Source of the DNA: CATQHL01 sp965242895
Lineage (GTDB): Bacteria > Actinomycetota > Acidimicrobiia > Acidimicrobiales > CATQHL01
Assembly: GCA_965242895.1 (NCBI GenBank)
Contig: OZ251507.1
Location: 806,001-870,000, forward strand
Length of the DNA: 64,000 nucleotides
Direction: 5' to 3'
Shown here: positions 1 to 8,154 of the stretch, in pieces
Layout: each line of letters begins with the position of its first letter
Numbering within the stretch: position 1 is the stretch's first letter
Notes under the pieces: model-generated
Seen by the model: the letters and a program-made list of their open reading frames with translations, nothing else
What the model was told of the DNA's origin: nothing
Database searches by the model: none
Position numbers and translations under genes: made by a program

Positions 1-2
1 AG

Positions 3-1397
3 AGGGAAAACCACTATAAGAAAAAACTCGGAGACGACATAAACTGGCGCCTCTCATTTGAGCAATACAAAGAGTCGGAAACCACCAAGCACGTTCATCG
101 CCTGCATCCCTACAAAGGGAAGTTCATCCCTCAACTAGTGGAGTACTTCCTAGGCGACCACACTGACGAATTCAAACAAGAAACCTGCTTCGCTCCGGGT
201 GACATAGTTCTAGATCCGTTTTGCGGCAGCGGCACGACACTCATTCAGTCCAATGAGCTCGGTATTCACGCTGTGGGCGTGGACGTCTCCCCGTTCAACG
301 CAATGATCAGCAACCTCAAGCTGTGCCGGGTTGATCTTGGTCTGCTGTCGCAAGCCGCTGCCGAAGTCAGCCGCGCCATCGCCCACAACCCTGACGGGCA
401 GTCAGCGCGTGCGCTCGAGGAGGAACTGCTCGAGGAACTCCGCACCTTCAACTCCAAACACTTTCCCTCCCCAGAGTTCAGGCGAAAAGTGAAAGCAGGG
501 GAGATAGACGAGGACGCATACGGAACAAAATGCTCGGGTTTGTTCCGCTCAACTTACTTGAACATTCTTCGGAAACACTCAGTCAGCAATCTCATAGATT
601 CCGAAAGCTCCAACTTCATCAAAAGTTGGTACCTGCCGTCGGTGCTCAGCGAAATGCGCAGCGCACAAGATGTCATCAACCAGATATCGGACAGGCTCAC
701 TCGTGATGTCCTTCGGCTTATTTTAAGCCGCTCTGTCCGCTCCTCACGAGCGACTACACACTCCGACCTCGCTACATTGGTGCGGCAGGTAACCGAGACC
801 TACTACTGCAGCAAGCACTCCAAGGTTTGTAAACCCATCTTTTCCATGCTTAATTGGTGGAAACGATATTCCTCCGACACCATAAAGCGAAAGTCTCAAT
901 TCGAGAAACTCCGCACCAACACCTTGCAAACCTGCCTCATCGGTGACTCGCGATCCCTCGACATTCCCTCAGAACTAGCCTTAACCAATAGCGGCTTCGA
1001 GTCCCTCCTAGAAGAGCAAAAAATCCACGGCATTTTTTCCAGTCCGCCGTATGTAGGTCTCATCGACTATCACGAACAACATGCCTACGCTTATGAACTC
1101 TTCGACTTACCGCGCAACGACGACCTTGAAATCGGCCCGCTGAGCGGAGGGCGCAACCGAACTGCCCGTGAAAACTACGTTGCGGACATTTCCGAGGTTC
1201 TTCTCAACTGTCAGAAGTACATGACAGATAACTGCAACATATTTCTCGTGGCCAATGACAAATTCAATCTATACCCGCAAATCGCCGAATGCTCAGGCCT
1301 AAGTATTTTCAAGGAGTACAAACGCCCCGTACTCAACCGGGCCGAAGGTAACAAGGGAACGTATGCAGAGACGATCTTTCACATGAAAAAGGGGTAG
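3..1397 (+). CDS. DNA methyltransferase (probably N4-cytosine), 5' end cut by window edge
   Basis: Modification enzyme of a type II restriction-modification system. The frame is open from the first bases of the window, so the gene starts upstream; the internal GTG at 138 is not the start. Counting from base 3, an HPYKGKF motif (about residues 35-41) typical of this methyltransferase family is followed by the AdoMet-binding motif DPFCGSGTT (about 71-79) and the catalytic SPPY motif (about 347-350). The SPPY form favours cytosine-N4 methylation, but this is family knowledge and not proof. Directly downstream lies the remnant of a TdeIII-type endonuclease, so this is probably the cognate methyltransferase, now without a working partner. 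Codon use is AT-richer than in the metabolic part of the window, in keeping with acquired DNA. Confidence 0.9.
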   Translation, partial: RENHYKKKLGDDINWRLSFEQYKESETTKHVHRLHPYKGKFIPQLVEYFLGDHTDEFKQETCFAPGDIVLDPFCGSGTTLIQSNELGIHAVGVDVSPFNAMISNLKLCRVDLGLLSQAAAEVSRAIAHNPDGQSARALEEELLEELRTFNSKHFPSPEFRRKVKAGEIDEDAYGTKCSGLFRSTYLNILRKHSVSNLIDSESSNFIKSWYLPSVLSEMRSAQDVINQISDRLTRDVLRLILSRSVRSSRATTHSDLATLVRQVTETYYCSKHSKVCKPIFSMLNWWKRYSSDTIKRKSQFEKLRTNTLQTCLIGDSRSLDIPSELALTNSGFESLLEEQKIHGIFSSPPYVGLIDYHEQHAYAYELFDLPRNDDLEIGPLSGGRNRTARENYVADISEVLLNCQKYMTDNCNIFLVANDKFNLYPQIAECSGLSIFKEYKRPVLNRAEGNKGTYAETIFHMKKG

Positions 1398-1400
1398 AAA

Positions 1401-1911
1401 ATCTTCAACAGGAACTCGGTTGAGGAGATTATCGAAACCGCACTGCGCAATAAACTTGCGAACTACAGACCAGAAGCATCACACATGCCATTCCATACAC
1501 GGTTACTTGGAAGGGATAGAATGGTGCTGTATTCATTCATTCATTCACTATCAACAAATTTTGGAACAACAATTTTTGAAAAAACAGCAGCCGCTATAGC
1601 CGAAGATACATTCGATGCTGGAGTGGGCAGCCGCAATACTTCACCAAAGTCCTGATAAGAATGTTCGCACGATAATCGCCATTCCCTACAATCCATACGA
1701 ACCTAAGCCTTATAATCGATGGACACTTAGAAGGATGTTAGAAACAGAAAATCAAAGTCAATTAATCGTAGGTGCAGAATTTTGGAATTTCTTGGCTGGC
1801 GGAGATGAAATTTATCAAGACTTACTTGACTGTTTCGAGAGAGTCGGTTCTAAGATGCGCAATGAGATCGACAAGCACTTTAATTTGCTAGGAGGCGTCC
1901 ACTACAAGTAG
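1401..1911 (+). pseudogene. TdeIII-like type II restriction endonuclease, internally deleted and frameshifted
   Basis: Two pieces of one family are visible. The frame of the upstream methyltransferase encodes an N-terminal piece (about 1401-1616) with a segment reading MPFHTRLLGRDRM followed by YSFIHSLSTNFGT. A different frame (1615-1911) encodes the family's C-terminal part, with AIPYNPYEPKPY and DLLDCFERVG. From memory of TdeIII relatives, roughly 90 residues between these parts carry the PD-(D/E)XK nuclease core. They are missing here and the frame changes at the junction near 1615. No good start codon lies between the methyltransferase stop and the N-terminal piece. The endonuclease is therefore almost certainly inactive, while the methyltransferase frame stays open. 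Confidence 0.8.
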
Positions 1912-1917
1912 GGCACA

Positions 1918-2616
1918 TTATAAGTATCCACTAGAACGAAAGTATTCTATTACTTTCATCTTAACTTCCTCACTTGCTCTTTCAACAGGACCCACAGACC
2001 CAATTGCACGTACCCGTCCTTTGTCGTCAAACACGAAGTCACTTTTATACGCCCGGTTGCAGAACTGGCATTGCGGAATAATATTCTTAGGATCGTCACT
2101 TGGCTTATCCGGATCCTGGTGACCTTGCTCCAAGACCACCTTGTCTGAGCCATACCGATGATCTGGTTCACCTTCTCTGACTCCACAAGTTGCACATCGA
2201 TTGGCGAATTTTTTCTTCAGTTCAGAGAAATCTTTAGAGGCTAAGCGACCTCTTCTACGGTTCTGTTCATTATGAAATTCTTGTGAAGTACGATACGGAT
2301 CTTTTAGTTGATGATAACCTCTCTTTGGAGAAGTAATGTTCCATCCATCTCGTTTTAGGTGACGGACCTGCTGATCTTTTCCTGCGTCTGGATATTCCCG
2401 TTGAACCGCATCAGAAATCTCGTCTTTATGCACTGGCCTATGACAGTAATGGTGAAGCATTGCCAGCCAGATTCTTTTATATGAAGTGGGAGAGGGTAAC
2501 TTCACTTCATGCTGTGCAAGATGCTCATCATGTATCCGCTCAATATCAACCCAAGCAGCATTTAACTCTTCGATGGAGGGCAACATGTCTTTATAAGATT
2601 GTTCTGATTCGTCCAT
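1918..2616 (-). CDS. HNH-type restriction endonuclease
   Basis: Probable nuclease of a second type II restriction-modification system, about 232 aa. The C-terminal half has a zinc-binding HNH layout: a CATC pair near residue 145, the core LEQGHQDP, then an asparagine-rich stretch with CQFC and a following Asn. The N-terminal half is helical and probably recognises DNA. ATG at 2616 is preferred because it overlaps the methyltransferase stop as TGATG; a GTG one codon earlier is also possible. This coupling, methyltransferase first and endonuclease second, is usual for such pairs. The recognition sequence cannot be read from the sequence. An HNH protein of unrelated function is less likely given the partner. 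Confidence 0.8.
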   Translation of the reverse strand: MDESEQSYKDMLPSIEELNAAWVDIERIHDEHLAQHEVKLPSPTSYKRIWLAMLHHYCHRPVHKDEISDAVQREYPDAGKDQQVRHLKRDGWNITSPKRGYHQLKDPYRTSQEFHNEQNRRRGRLASKDFSELKKKFANRCATCGVREGEPDHRYGSDKVVLEQGHQDPDKPSDDPKNIIPQCQFCNRAYKSDFVFDDKGRVRAIGSVGPVERASEEVKMKVIEYFRSSGYL

Positions 2617-3581
2617 CACAGTTGATCCTGTATGCGCTTGTTTGCGATGGCAGCCATTTCCTTGTCGATTTCAAAACCGATGAAACTTCGGCCTTCCAGT
2701 TTCGCAGCTATACCAGTAGATCCGGAACCGGCAAAAGGATCCAGTACTAGTGTGTCAGGCTCTTCTGCAGCGAATATACGGATGAGGTGGCGAAGCAGTT
2801 CGACTGGCTTAGCAGTCATGTGGCCGTATCGTTCGCGTGGTTTGGGGGCCGGAATGACAGTGCCAGGAAAAAGAGTGGAATCAATCAATGGATCGTTGGT
2901 GTTGATGAGTCCGGTGCGGTGCTTCAGCCAGTTGTCCACAAATGTGCCCTCTCGAGGTGCTTGCGCCAGAACTATAATTTCCATTTGAGGTTTGAGTTGA
3001 GGGGTTTTTCGACCGTTCAACTCGGTGATGATACGCTCCTTCTCTGCTTCAGGTAGGTTTCGACGGCGCACGAAGTGCTCTTGGGTAAATGCTTTAGCTT
3101 GCCCCTCATAGCGCCACGCCAGCATGTCGCGGATTTCAAATCCTGCCTCTTCGATAGCGCAGGCGGAGCGGTGAGAGAGACGGGGATGAGAAAAGCACAT
3201 CACAAATCCGCCGGGCTTAATCACACGCGCCCAATCCTCGGCGACGGGGGCGAGGAAGTCTTGGAGCCTGCGCCCCTGGGCGACGTCAAACTTCATTCCG
3301 GCGGGCAGGCTGCCGACCACGCCTGGTTTCACGCGTGCGCGTAACTTTCGGTGATCCCATTGGTCGTCCATCCCGTCGATGAAATAAGGAGGATCTGTAA
3401 GGATGAGCGACACCGACCGCGAAGACAGTTGAGACAACCCCACCCGACAGTCTAAATGTTCAACCTGATGCCTGCCTGGATTGGATTGCGCGCGGTGATT
3501 TTCGACCTGCGTGGGAAGATCATTAGCACAAGCGGGGACAACTTCGTGTTTAACCAAAACGCTGTGAGGAGTGGCCACCAC
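2616..3581 (-). CDS. DNA methyltransferase, beta-type motif order
   Basis: Site-specific DNA methyltransferase of 321 aa. The catalytic motif DPPY (residues 63-66) comes before the AdoMet-binding motif DPFAGSGST near the C-terminus, which is the beta-class order used by N6-adenine and N4-cytosine enzymes. A segment with HMTAKPVELL just before the AdoMet motif is also typical. The stop codon overlaps the start of the HNH endonuclease gene, so the two are translationally coupled and form one system. The start at 3581 is GTG; the first 40 residues are not conserved-looking, so a later start is possible. Both genes look intact, unlike the neighbouring TdeIII-like system. Confidence 0.87.
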   Translation of the reverse strand: MVATPHSVLVKHEVVPACANDLPTQVENHRAQSNPGRHQVEHLDCRVGLSQLSSRSVSLILTDPPYFIDGMDDQWDHRKLRARVKPGVVGSLPAGMKFDVAQGRRLQDFLAPVAEDWARVIKPGGFVMCFSHPRLSHRSACAIEEAGFEIRDMLAWRYEGQAKAFTQEHFVRRRNLPEAEKERIITELNGRKTPQLKPQMEIIVLAQAPREGTFVDNWLKHRTGLINTNDPLIDSTLFPGTVIPAPKPRERYGHMTAKPVELLRHLIRIFAAEEPDTLVLDPFAGSGSTGIAAKLEGRSFIGFEIDKEMAAIANKRIQDQL

Positions 3582-4193
3582 GAAACTGACATTAGCGGAC
3601 AGGTAAGACAGGCAAGGAGCATTTAGAAATTTAAAGAGCGGAACCTGCCCCCACCAGGGAACACCGCCGAAGAAGTTGTGGGAATTGCGCTCCCCTCAAA
3701 AGCCAGCGTGTCTCATATCGGAGATCGGGGCACTAGCCATGGAGACTGCCACAACGTCAAGGCATCACGACCGGTCGACTGGGCGTTCCAGACAACGAGA
3801 GAGCCGCGCAACGGGCTGCCCTTCCGCCGCGCCGAGTGGGACCGGTCCGGTCACTGCATCGGCACACGTTAGTGCTGCTGGTCGCTAACTGCTCTCGAAG
3901 ATCGAAGCCAGCAAGACGGCACGTTGGCTAAATGGAAGAAGAGGGTATCTATATAGCGTCGATGTCCGCTGATGACCGACCTCGGACAGTCAGAACCGAC
4001 TGTATGCCAAGTGATAACTTCCCTTGATTAACGAAACGACAGGGCGGACGAGGGTCAAGTGCACCAAACAGCTTGGGAATCGAAGTATTAATCTTTATAT
4101 ACCATTACTCATCAGAGCAACAGAAGCCAATCCGCACAAGTTCTGTTGCCCCGGTTCAAATGACGTCCTATCGAGCTGTGGTGTAAACTAATA
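3582..4193. other. Gene-free stretch between restriction genes and TIR genes
   Basis: About 610 bases without a convincing gene. Open frames of 60-70 codons around 3676-3888 have no recognisable protein pattern, ribosome binding site or neighbour relation. Composition changes from GC-rich (3660-3900) to AT-rich (4000-4190), which suggests remnants of different origin. I see no transposase, tRNA or clear inverted repeat here. Confidence 0.5.
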
Positions 4194-4685
4194 CTATTTT
4201 CGGATTTTGATTGCCTCTTCCACCCATTGTGCTAGGTTATCTTTGATATGCCCATACACATAGCTGCTATCTTGATATGGAGGATCATACGCCTTGACTA
4301 TGTCTGATAAGAAGAAATCCCCGACTGTAAAATCACTAAACGGGTTCTCTCCTTTGGATGTTTGGTTCTCGTTTTGATCTTTAAGCCTATGAATATATAT
4401 ACCTAGTAGGCCCTTCCCATCATTCCAGGATTTTTCGATCTCGTATTTAATCCATTCGCGGTTAGCAGTCTGGCTGCCTATTAAAACTATAGTACATGAT
4501 TTGCCCGCTAACTGTTTGTTCACCCACCTCTTTATGGAGGCATCACCACCATTCTTGATGCTCTCCCAATCATTATCAGATACAGGTTTGTCCCCTTCCA
4601 CAATCCCCATATTCCTAATTTGGCTAGCTCTCCACGCGTCTAAGTCATAGTGAAAGCTGAAGAAACATCTTCGTTGGACGGCCAT
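4194..4685 (-). CDS. ThsB-like TIR-domain protein (DUF1863 family)
   Basis: About 163 aa. The start is placed at ATG 4685 because the family begins with a short strand such as RRCFFSFHYDLD directly after the initiator, and an AAAGGTG ribosome binding site lies just upstream; the longer frame up to 4904 looks non-coding. Visible family features are the N-terminal FFSFHYD strand and the central IVLIGSQTANREWIKYEIEKS segment, read here as two parts, IVLIGSQTA and WIKYEIEKS. In Thoeris systems such proteins sense phage and make a cyclic ADP-ribose-type signal that activates ThsA. No ThsA (SIR2/SLOG) gene is in the window. A second family member lies next door (4952-5398), same strand. Confidence 0.85.
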   Translation of the reverse strand: MAVQRRCFFSFHYDLDAWRASQIRNMGIVEGDKPVSDNDWESIKNGGDASIKRWVNKQLAGKSCTIVLIGSQTANREWIKYEIEKSWNDGKGLLGIYIHRLKDQNENQTSKGENPFSDFTVGDFFLSDIVKAYDPPYQDSSYVYGHIKDNLAQWVEEAIKIRK

Positions 4686-4951
4686 AAGAGCACCTTTCTG
4701 TTGTGATGCCGACTTGAGAGACGAGCATAACAGGAACCCGTAGTCAAGTGCAACTCTGAGTGCGGTCTTGGGAATGCCGCACATGCCGAAGCTAGCTGCA
4801 ATTATGCAATAATGCCAGGTAGTGCTTACTCCCCAGTCAACCACCCGCCCGGAGTGGCTCGAAGATAGATTAGCGTGACCCCTGCGACAAACACTGGACG
4901 ACATCCCCAGGACGTCGACGCACAGCAGCCTCGTGCTCGCTGCGCCTGAGA

Positions 4952-5398
4952 CTAACTTCGACCAGCCTGCCTAGCTGCTTCCTCAATCCACCGTTCTATG
5001 TTCGCATAACCATTATCTAGTACCCAATCATAACGCTTGTAGCAGTCATCGAGCATTGGGCCGCAACAACTTGAGAGTCGCCCATTCAGATCTTTGATAA
5101 GTTCTATATCTATCTGCAGCAACCCATTACCGCGTTTGATGCTCTGCTCAATTTCGTACTTAACCCATTTGCTTCGGCAAGTAAATTCACCAACCAGCAC
5201 AGCGGTTACACTTGTCCCTTTAAGCTGTCCATCTATCCACTTCCTTATAGCAGTTTCACCTTGCTTTTTGACTACTTCATACTCGGCAGCATCCCAGAAT
5301 GGAACATGAGTGCCATGAGTTACCCAACTATTGCGCACTACGTTCACGCGCTGGACATCATGGTCATACTCAAAGCTGAAGAAAACATGACGTGTCAT
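4952..5398 (-). CDS. ThsB-like TIR-domain protein (DUF1863 family), second copy
   Basis: About 148 aa, a diverged relative of the 4194-4685 protein. It opens with RHVFFSFEYDHD and has the matching central strand VTAVLVGEFT and helix WVKYEIEQS. ATG 5398 is chosen because AGGGAGG sits at the right distance upstream and the conserved strand starts directly after it. The gene lies 13 bases behind the 3' end of a damaged membrane-protein gene (5412-5655), an arrangement I recall from other genomes. Two diverged ThsB-type sensors beside each other resemble Thoeris loci with several TIR sensors per effector, but the effector would have to lie outside the window. Confidence 0.85.
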   Translation of the reverse strand: MTRHVFFSFEYDHDVQRVNVVRNSWVTHGTHVPFWDAAEYEVVKKQGETAIRKWIDGQLKGTSVTAVLVGEFTCRSKWVKYEIEQSIKRGNGLLQIDIELIKDLNGRLSSCCGPMLDDCYKRYDWVLDNGYANIERWIEEAARQAGRS

Positions 5399-5411
5399 GA
5401 TTACGGCCTCC

Positions 5412-5655
5412 CTAATAGAATACAATAATATACACAACGCATAATATCACTAAGGTTGCACAGAACGGTAACAAGGACATCAAAGCAAGCCACCGGATGC
5501 CGCCGACATTCTTCTGAAACTCTGACACGTCCATGAAATAGTCGACTGAGTCAGGGGTCATCTGGTGCACCGATCGTAGAGGCATCGGAACAGCCGCTCC
5601 TGCTTCAGATAGTAGCCGTCGAGCAACCAGAACACGAGCGTGAGGGACAACGTGG
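5412..5655 (-). pseudogene. Small membrane protein gene, frameshifted, upstream of the TIR gene
   Basis: Reading the minus strand, one frame encodes a hydrophobic segment ending FWLLDGYYLKQERLF and CLYDR, then hits TGA near 5552. A neighbouring frame continues with a soluble stretch MTPDSVDYFMDVSEF and a C-terminal transmembrane helix (LMSLLPFCATLVILC), ending at TAG 5412-5414. Joined by a one- or two-base shift these make the C-terminal part of a small two- to three-helix membrane family that I recall next to DUF1863 TIR genes. Upstream of about 5655 the family resemblance is lost, so the 5' end also seems degraded. The stop is 13 bases before the TIR start, which indicates a former operon. 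Confidence 0.6.
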
Positions 5656-5842
5656 CGGAGTCAACACTGAGCCGGCCGGCCGTGGGAGCAACGGACGGGC
5701 TCGGCGAGACCCGCCGCCGCCTTGCCGAGCATCGGGGAGCACGGCCATCTCCTGCTAACAGCAATTTTCTGGCGATTTCCCCAATAATTGCTAATATCAA
5801 TAAAATCTATGTATTTTCATGAATGATTTGCTATAATTTAAA

Positions 5843-5872
5843 TTGTCACATTGCTAGAAAATATGTTATAAT
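5843..5872 (+). promoter_or_regulatory. Sigma-70-like promoter for a leaderless transcript
   Basis: TTGTCA at 5843-5848 and a perfect TATAAT at 5867-5872 are 18 bases apart in an AT-rich stretch. Transcription would start about seven bases further on, at the ATG at 5879, giving a leaderless mRNA for the small genes that follow. Spacing and matches are read directly; activity is inferred. Confidence 0.65.
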
Positions 5873-5878
5873 AGTTAT

Positions 5879-6058
5879 ATGACAAGAATTACCGCCGTTC
5901 GCGCCAAAGTCCCTCTTGGCCTTTTCAGGGGGGAAACACCTTTTGCCACTAAACGGAAGATTCGTCATCAATTATGCACGCAACAACGAGGCTCAAAATT
6001 GTCTTGTCCATGTGCGTCGCAAAGCGCTTCAGGCTATTCAAGAAAGGAAAGGCAATGA
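5879..6058 (+). CDS. Small basic leader ORF, unknown
   Basis: A 59-codon frame that begins at the predicted transcription start of the promoter at 5843-5872, with no ribosome binding site, so it would be translated as a leaderless message. The product is basic and Cys/Ser-rich towards the end (SCPCASQSASGYS) and I do not recognise it. Its TGA overlaps the ATG of the membrane-protein gene at 6055 (ATGA), which suggests translational coupling. It could be a real small protein, a regulatory leader peptide, or a chance frame; the start and stop geometry is the main argument for it. Confidence 0.4.
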   Translation: MTRITAVRAKVPLGLFRGETPFATKRKIRHQLCTQQRGSKLSCPCASQSASGYSRKERQ

Positions 6059-6318
6059 CAGGTTTAGTAATCGCCAAGCTAACAATAAGCAGTACAACCT
6101 TGGTACTCGCTCTCTGTATGTTTTTTCAACTAGTCAAGAGAACACAAAAATCAACCAACAAGACCGATATCAGAGTCGACACTACAACCGTTCAGCTCGC
6201 TGAACACAGCGAGAAATTAACTGAGATCAGCGCAGAACTTAAAGAGGTACAGAGGGAACAATCCAATCAAAGCCAACGACTCACCACAGTAGAAACAGAC
6301 CTCAAGAGCCTTGATTGA
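6055..6318 (+). CDS. Small membrane-anchored coiled-coil protein
   Basis: 87 aa. ATG 6055 follows an A/G-rich ribosome binding site (AGGAAAGG) and overlaps the stop of the leader ORF. The protein has one N-terminal transmembrane helix (about residues 4-28: ISSTTLVLALCMFFQLV region) and then a charged heptad-like segment to the end, rich in E, K, Q and S, consistent with a coiled coil on one side of the membrane. No enzyme motif is visible. Similar short anchor-plus-coiled-coil proteins occur in phage-defence and mobile loci, but no specific function can be assigned. An in-frame GTG/ATG start at 5974 is possible but lacks a binding site. Confidence 0.6.
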   Translation: MTGLVIAKLTISSTTLVLALCMFFQLVKRTQKSTNKTDIRVDTTTVQLAEHSEKLTEISAELKEVQREQSNQSQRLTTVETDLKSLD

Positions 6319-6476
6319 TAACAGCATCATCTCCGCTCGACCTCCGCGTCGTAGAGGTAAAGCTGGCCATACTTTCTAACATCGCCCCCGGGGCACTGGA
6401 TTTCTGAGCGGCTGAGCAACTGAGCGGGGGCGCCCGACAAGCGTGCTGAGAGGCTGAGCGGGGCGGCTGCCGAGCG

Positions 6477-7715
6477 TTAAGGTGGGGAAATCGGCAGCAG
6501 GTGCGTGAGTTCGGTTGCCGAAATCTGAGTGTTGCCGGTTATAAGACGGGCTAAGTCGGCGGTTTTCTCGCCTTTAAGTTCGCTCAGCAGTCTCTCCCAA
6601 TCGATGAGGGGTTCTAGGTCTTTGCGCCGTCTAATCACGTTGACATGGTTTTCGGCTACGAACTTCGTCTGATCCGGAACTAGAGCACACCGCAACTCGC
6701 CCGAACCGACCGCCCCCACGATGCGGTTGACCACAATGGCCGGGCCGCTGAGGGTGGGCTTGCTGGTCTCGATGTATTGAGGGCGCCTGTGGTCGGCGGC
6801 CAGACGCAGTTCATCTCGGATGTTGTGCGCCCAGATGAGAGGAACCTCGCCGTTTGCGGAAACTCGGCTGAGTTCCGTGCGGTGATGATTCCACACGATC
6901 GTCCCCGTGACCGCTTCGTATCCAAGTTCATAGAGGCTGCGACGCCGCTCGAACGCCTCCTTTAGCTCGGCGGGATTCTCCGAGAAGACAGCTCGGGAAA
7001 ATCCGGCGTTCGACCGCACGAATACGTGCCGCCGCTCGCCAACGCACCCCCTGTCTTGGCCGAACTTCCGAAGAACCAGCAGCTGCACCGGAGTCTGCGC
7101 CCCAGCGAAGAGCCTCTGGTCGCTCTGTATCTCTAGGAACTCGATCTCAGCCCGCTCCAGAAGGTATTGGCGCAGCCGCCCGAAATACGCACCGACGTTC
7201 ATGGAAGGCGGCACCACGAAAGCCAACTGACCCCCTGGCCTCAGCACCTCCAGCCCCGCCCAGAAGAACAAGGCGAAGATGTTCACCCGACCCGAAATCA
7301 CGCCCGCAAAACGCCGCCGCATCTCAGGAGTCGCCTTGAACTGGAAATAAGGCGGGTTGCCGATCACGAGGTCGAACGGATCGTCGTCGAACGGATCGAG
7401 CGCTGAACGCACCGCCAGTCGCGCCGAAGGGGCATTGACCGACGCCGCCTCCAGCACCTTCTCATCAACGTCCCAGCCGTGCGTCTCAGCCTGCGGCTCA
7501 CGCACCGAGACCGACTTGAGAAACTCGCCCGTGCCGACGCCCGGATCCAGCACCCGCATGCCGGCAAAAAGGTCGCACCTGTCGAGCAGCCTTTCGCGCA
7601 AGACCTCTGGCGTCATGTATTGCCCTAGTCGTTTGCGCTCAGCCGCGGGCGTCTCGCTAAACCAACGGCGCGTCACCTCGGTCATGCCGCAAGAGTCCGA
7701 CACCCGACTCGGCAT
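6477..7715 (-). CDS. N6-adenine DNA methyltransferase, gamma-type (TaqI/Eco57I-like), orphan
   Basis: 412 aa. Near the N-terminus is LGQYMTPEVL, typical of gamma-class adenine methyltransferases. AdoMet motif I reads VLDPGVGTGEFL (about residues 55-66) and the catalytic motif is NPPYFQF (about 119-125). The C-terminal half, with mixed alpha/beta pattern, would be the target-recognition domain. Start is either 7715 or the ATG at 7685; neither has a good binding site. No endonuclease gene is adjacent: a gene-poor stretch lies upstream and vapB is divergent. It may be an orphan methyltransferase, protect against a lost system, or act with a distant partner. Confidence 0.85.
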   Translation of the reverse strand: MPSRVSDSCGMTEVTRRWFSETPAAERKRLGQYMTPEVLRERLLDRCDLFAGMRVLDPGVGTGEFLKSVSVREPQAETHGWDVDEKVLEAASVNAPSARLAVRSALDPFDDDPFDLVIGNPPYFQFKATPEMRRRFAGVISGRVNIFALFFWAGLEVLRPGGQLAFVVPPSMNVGAYFGRLRQYLLERAEIEFLEIQSDQRLFAGAQTPVQLLVLRKFGQDRGCVGERRHVFVRSNAGFSRAVFSENPAELKEAFERRRSLYELGYEAVTGTIVWNHHRTELSRVSANGEVPLIWAHNIRDELRLAADHRRPQYIETSKPTLSGPAIVVNRIVGAVGSGELRCALVPDQTKFVAENHVNVIRRRKDLEPLIDWERLLSELKGEKTADLARLITGNTQISATELTHLLPISPP

Positions 7716-7887
7716 CCAAGTAACACTATTCGCTAGCTAGGCGGCGGGCGGCGGGCGGAGCGGCGGGGCGGCAGATTGTCGTCCGCTTGACTCCCAATCG
7801 ACGGCAAGCACCTTCCCCCTCCCCCTTACCTCTCAACGGGGGACTGCATAACTACTGATGATGTTCTAACACTATAGACTTTGATGC

Positions 7888-7893
7888 TATGCT
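7888..7893 (+). promoter_or_regulatory. -10 element of a leaderless vapBC promoter
   Basis: TATGCT at 7888-7893 lies six bases before the ATG at 7900, which therefore coincides with the expected transcription start. A weak -35 candidate TTCTAA sits at 7864-7869, 18 bases upstream. No ribosome binding site precedes the ATG. Confidence 0.5.
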
Positions 7894-7899
7894 GTCACT

Positions 7900-8154
7900 A
7901 TGCGAACCACAGTCACACTAGACACCGACACAGATCAAATGATCCGCGGGTTGATGCAGACACAAGACCTCTCGTTCAAGCAAGCAATCAACGACGCAAT
8001 TCGCCGAGGATGCATCCCGCCTGCACCTGAAACCAAGTTTCAAACCAAAACATTTTCAATGGGCAAGCCCACGATCAATCTGGACCGCGCCCTACAAGTG
8101 GCCGCAGAACTCGAAGACGAGGAACTGATCAGAAAAATGCGCCGCGGATCATGA
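7900..8154 (+). CDS. vapB: VapB-type antitoxin
   Basis: 84 aa. The N-terminus MRTTVTLDTDTDQMIRGL has the strand-helix pattern of ribbon-helix-helix or AbrB-like antitoxins used by VapB proteins, and the acidic C-terminus (ELEDEELIRKM) is the usual toxin-binding tail. Its TGA overlaps the ATG of the PIN-domain toxin at 8151 (ATGA), so both are co-translated. By analogy with the family the pair would repress its own promoter; the start looks leaderless (TATGCT six bases upstream). The gene sits between an orphan methyltransferase and the phosphorothioation genes, a common place for stabilising toxin-antitoxin pairs. Confidence 0.85.
   Translation: MRTTVTLDTDTDQMIRGLMQTQDLSFKQAINDAIRRGCIPPAPETKFQTKTFSMGKPTINLDRALQVAAELEDEELIRKMRRGS

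Noticed and set aside
3676..3888. Small genes in the stretch after the methyltransferase
   Set aside because: Overlapping short frames without binding sites, family patterns or operon relation.
4686..4904. N-terminal extension of the first TIR protein
   Set aside because: The family begins directly at the FFSFHYD strand and a binding site precedes ATG 4685.
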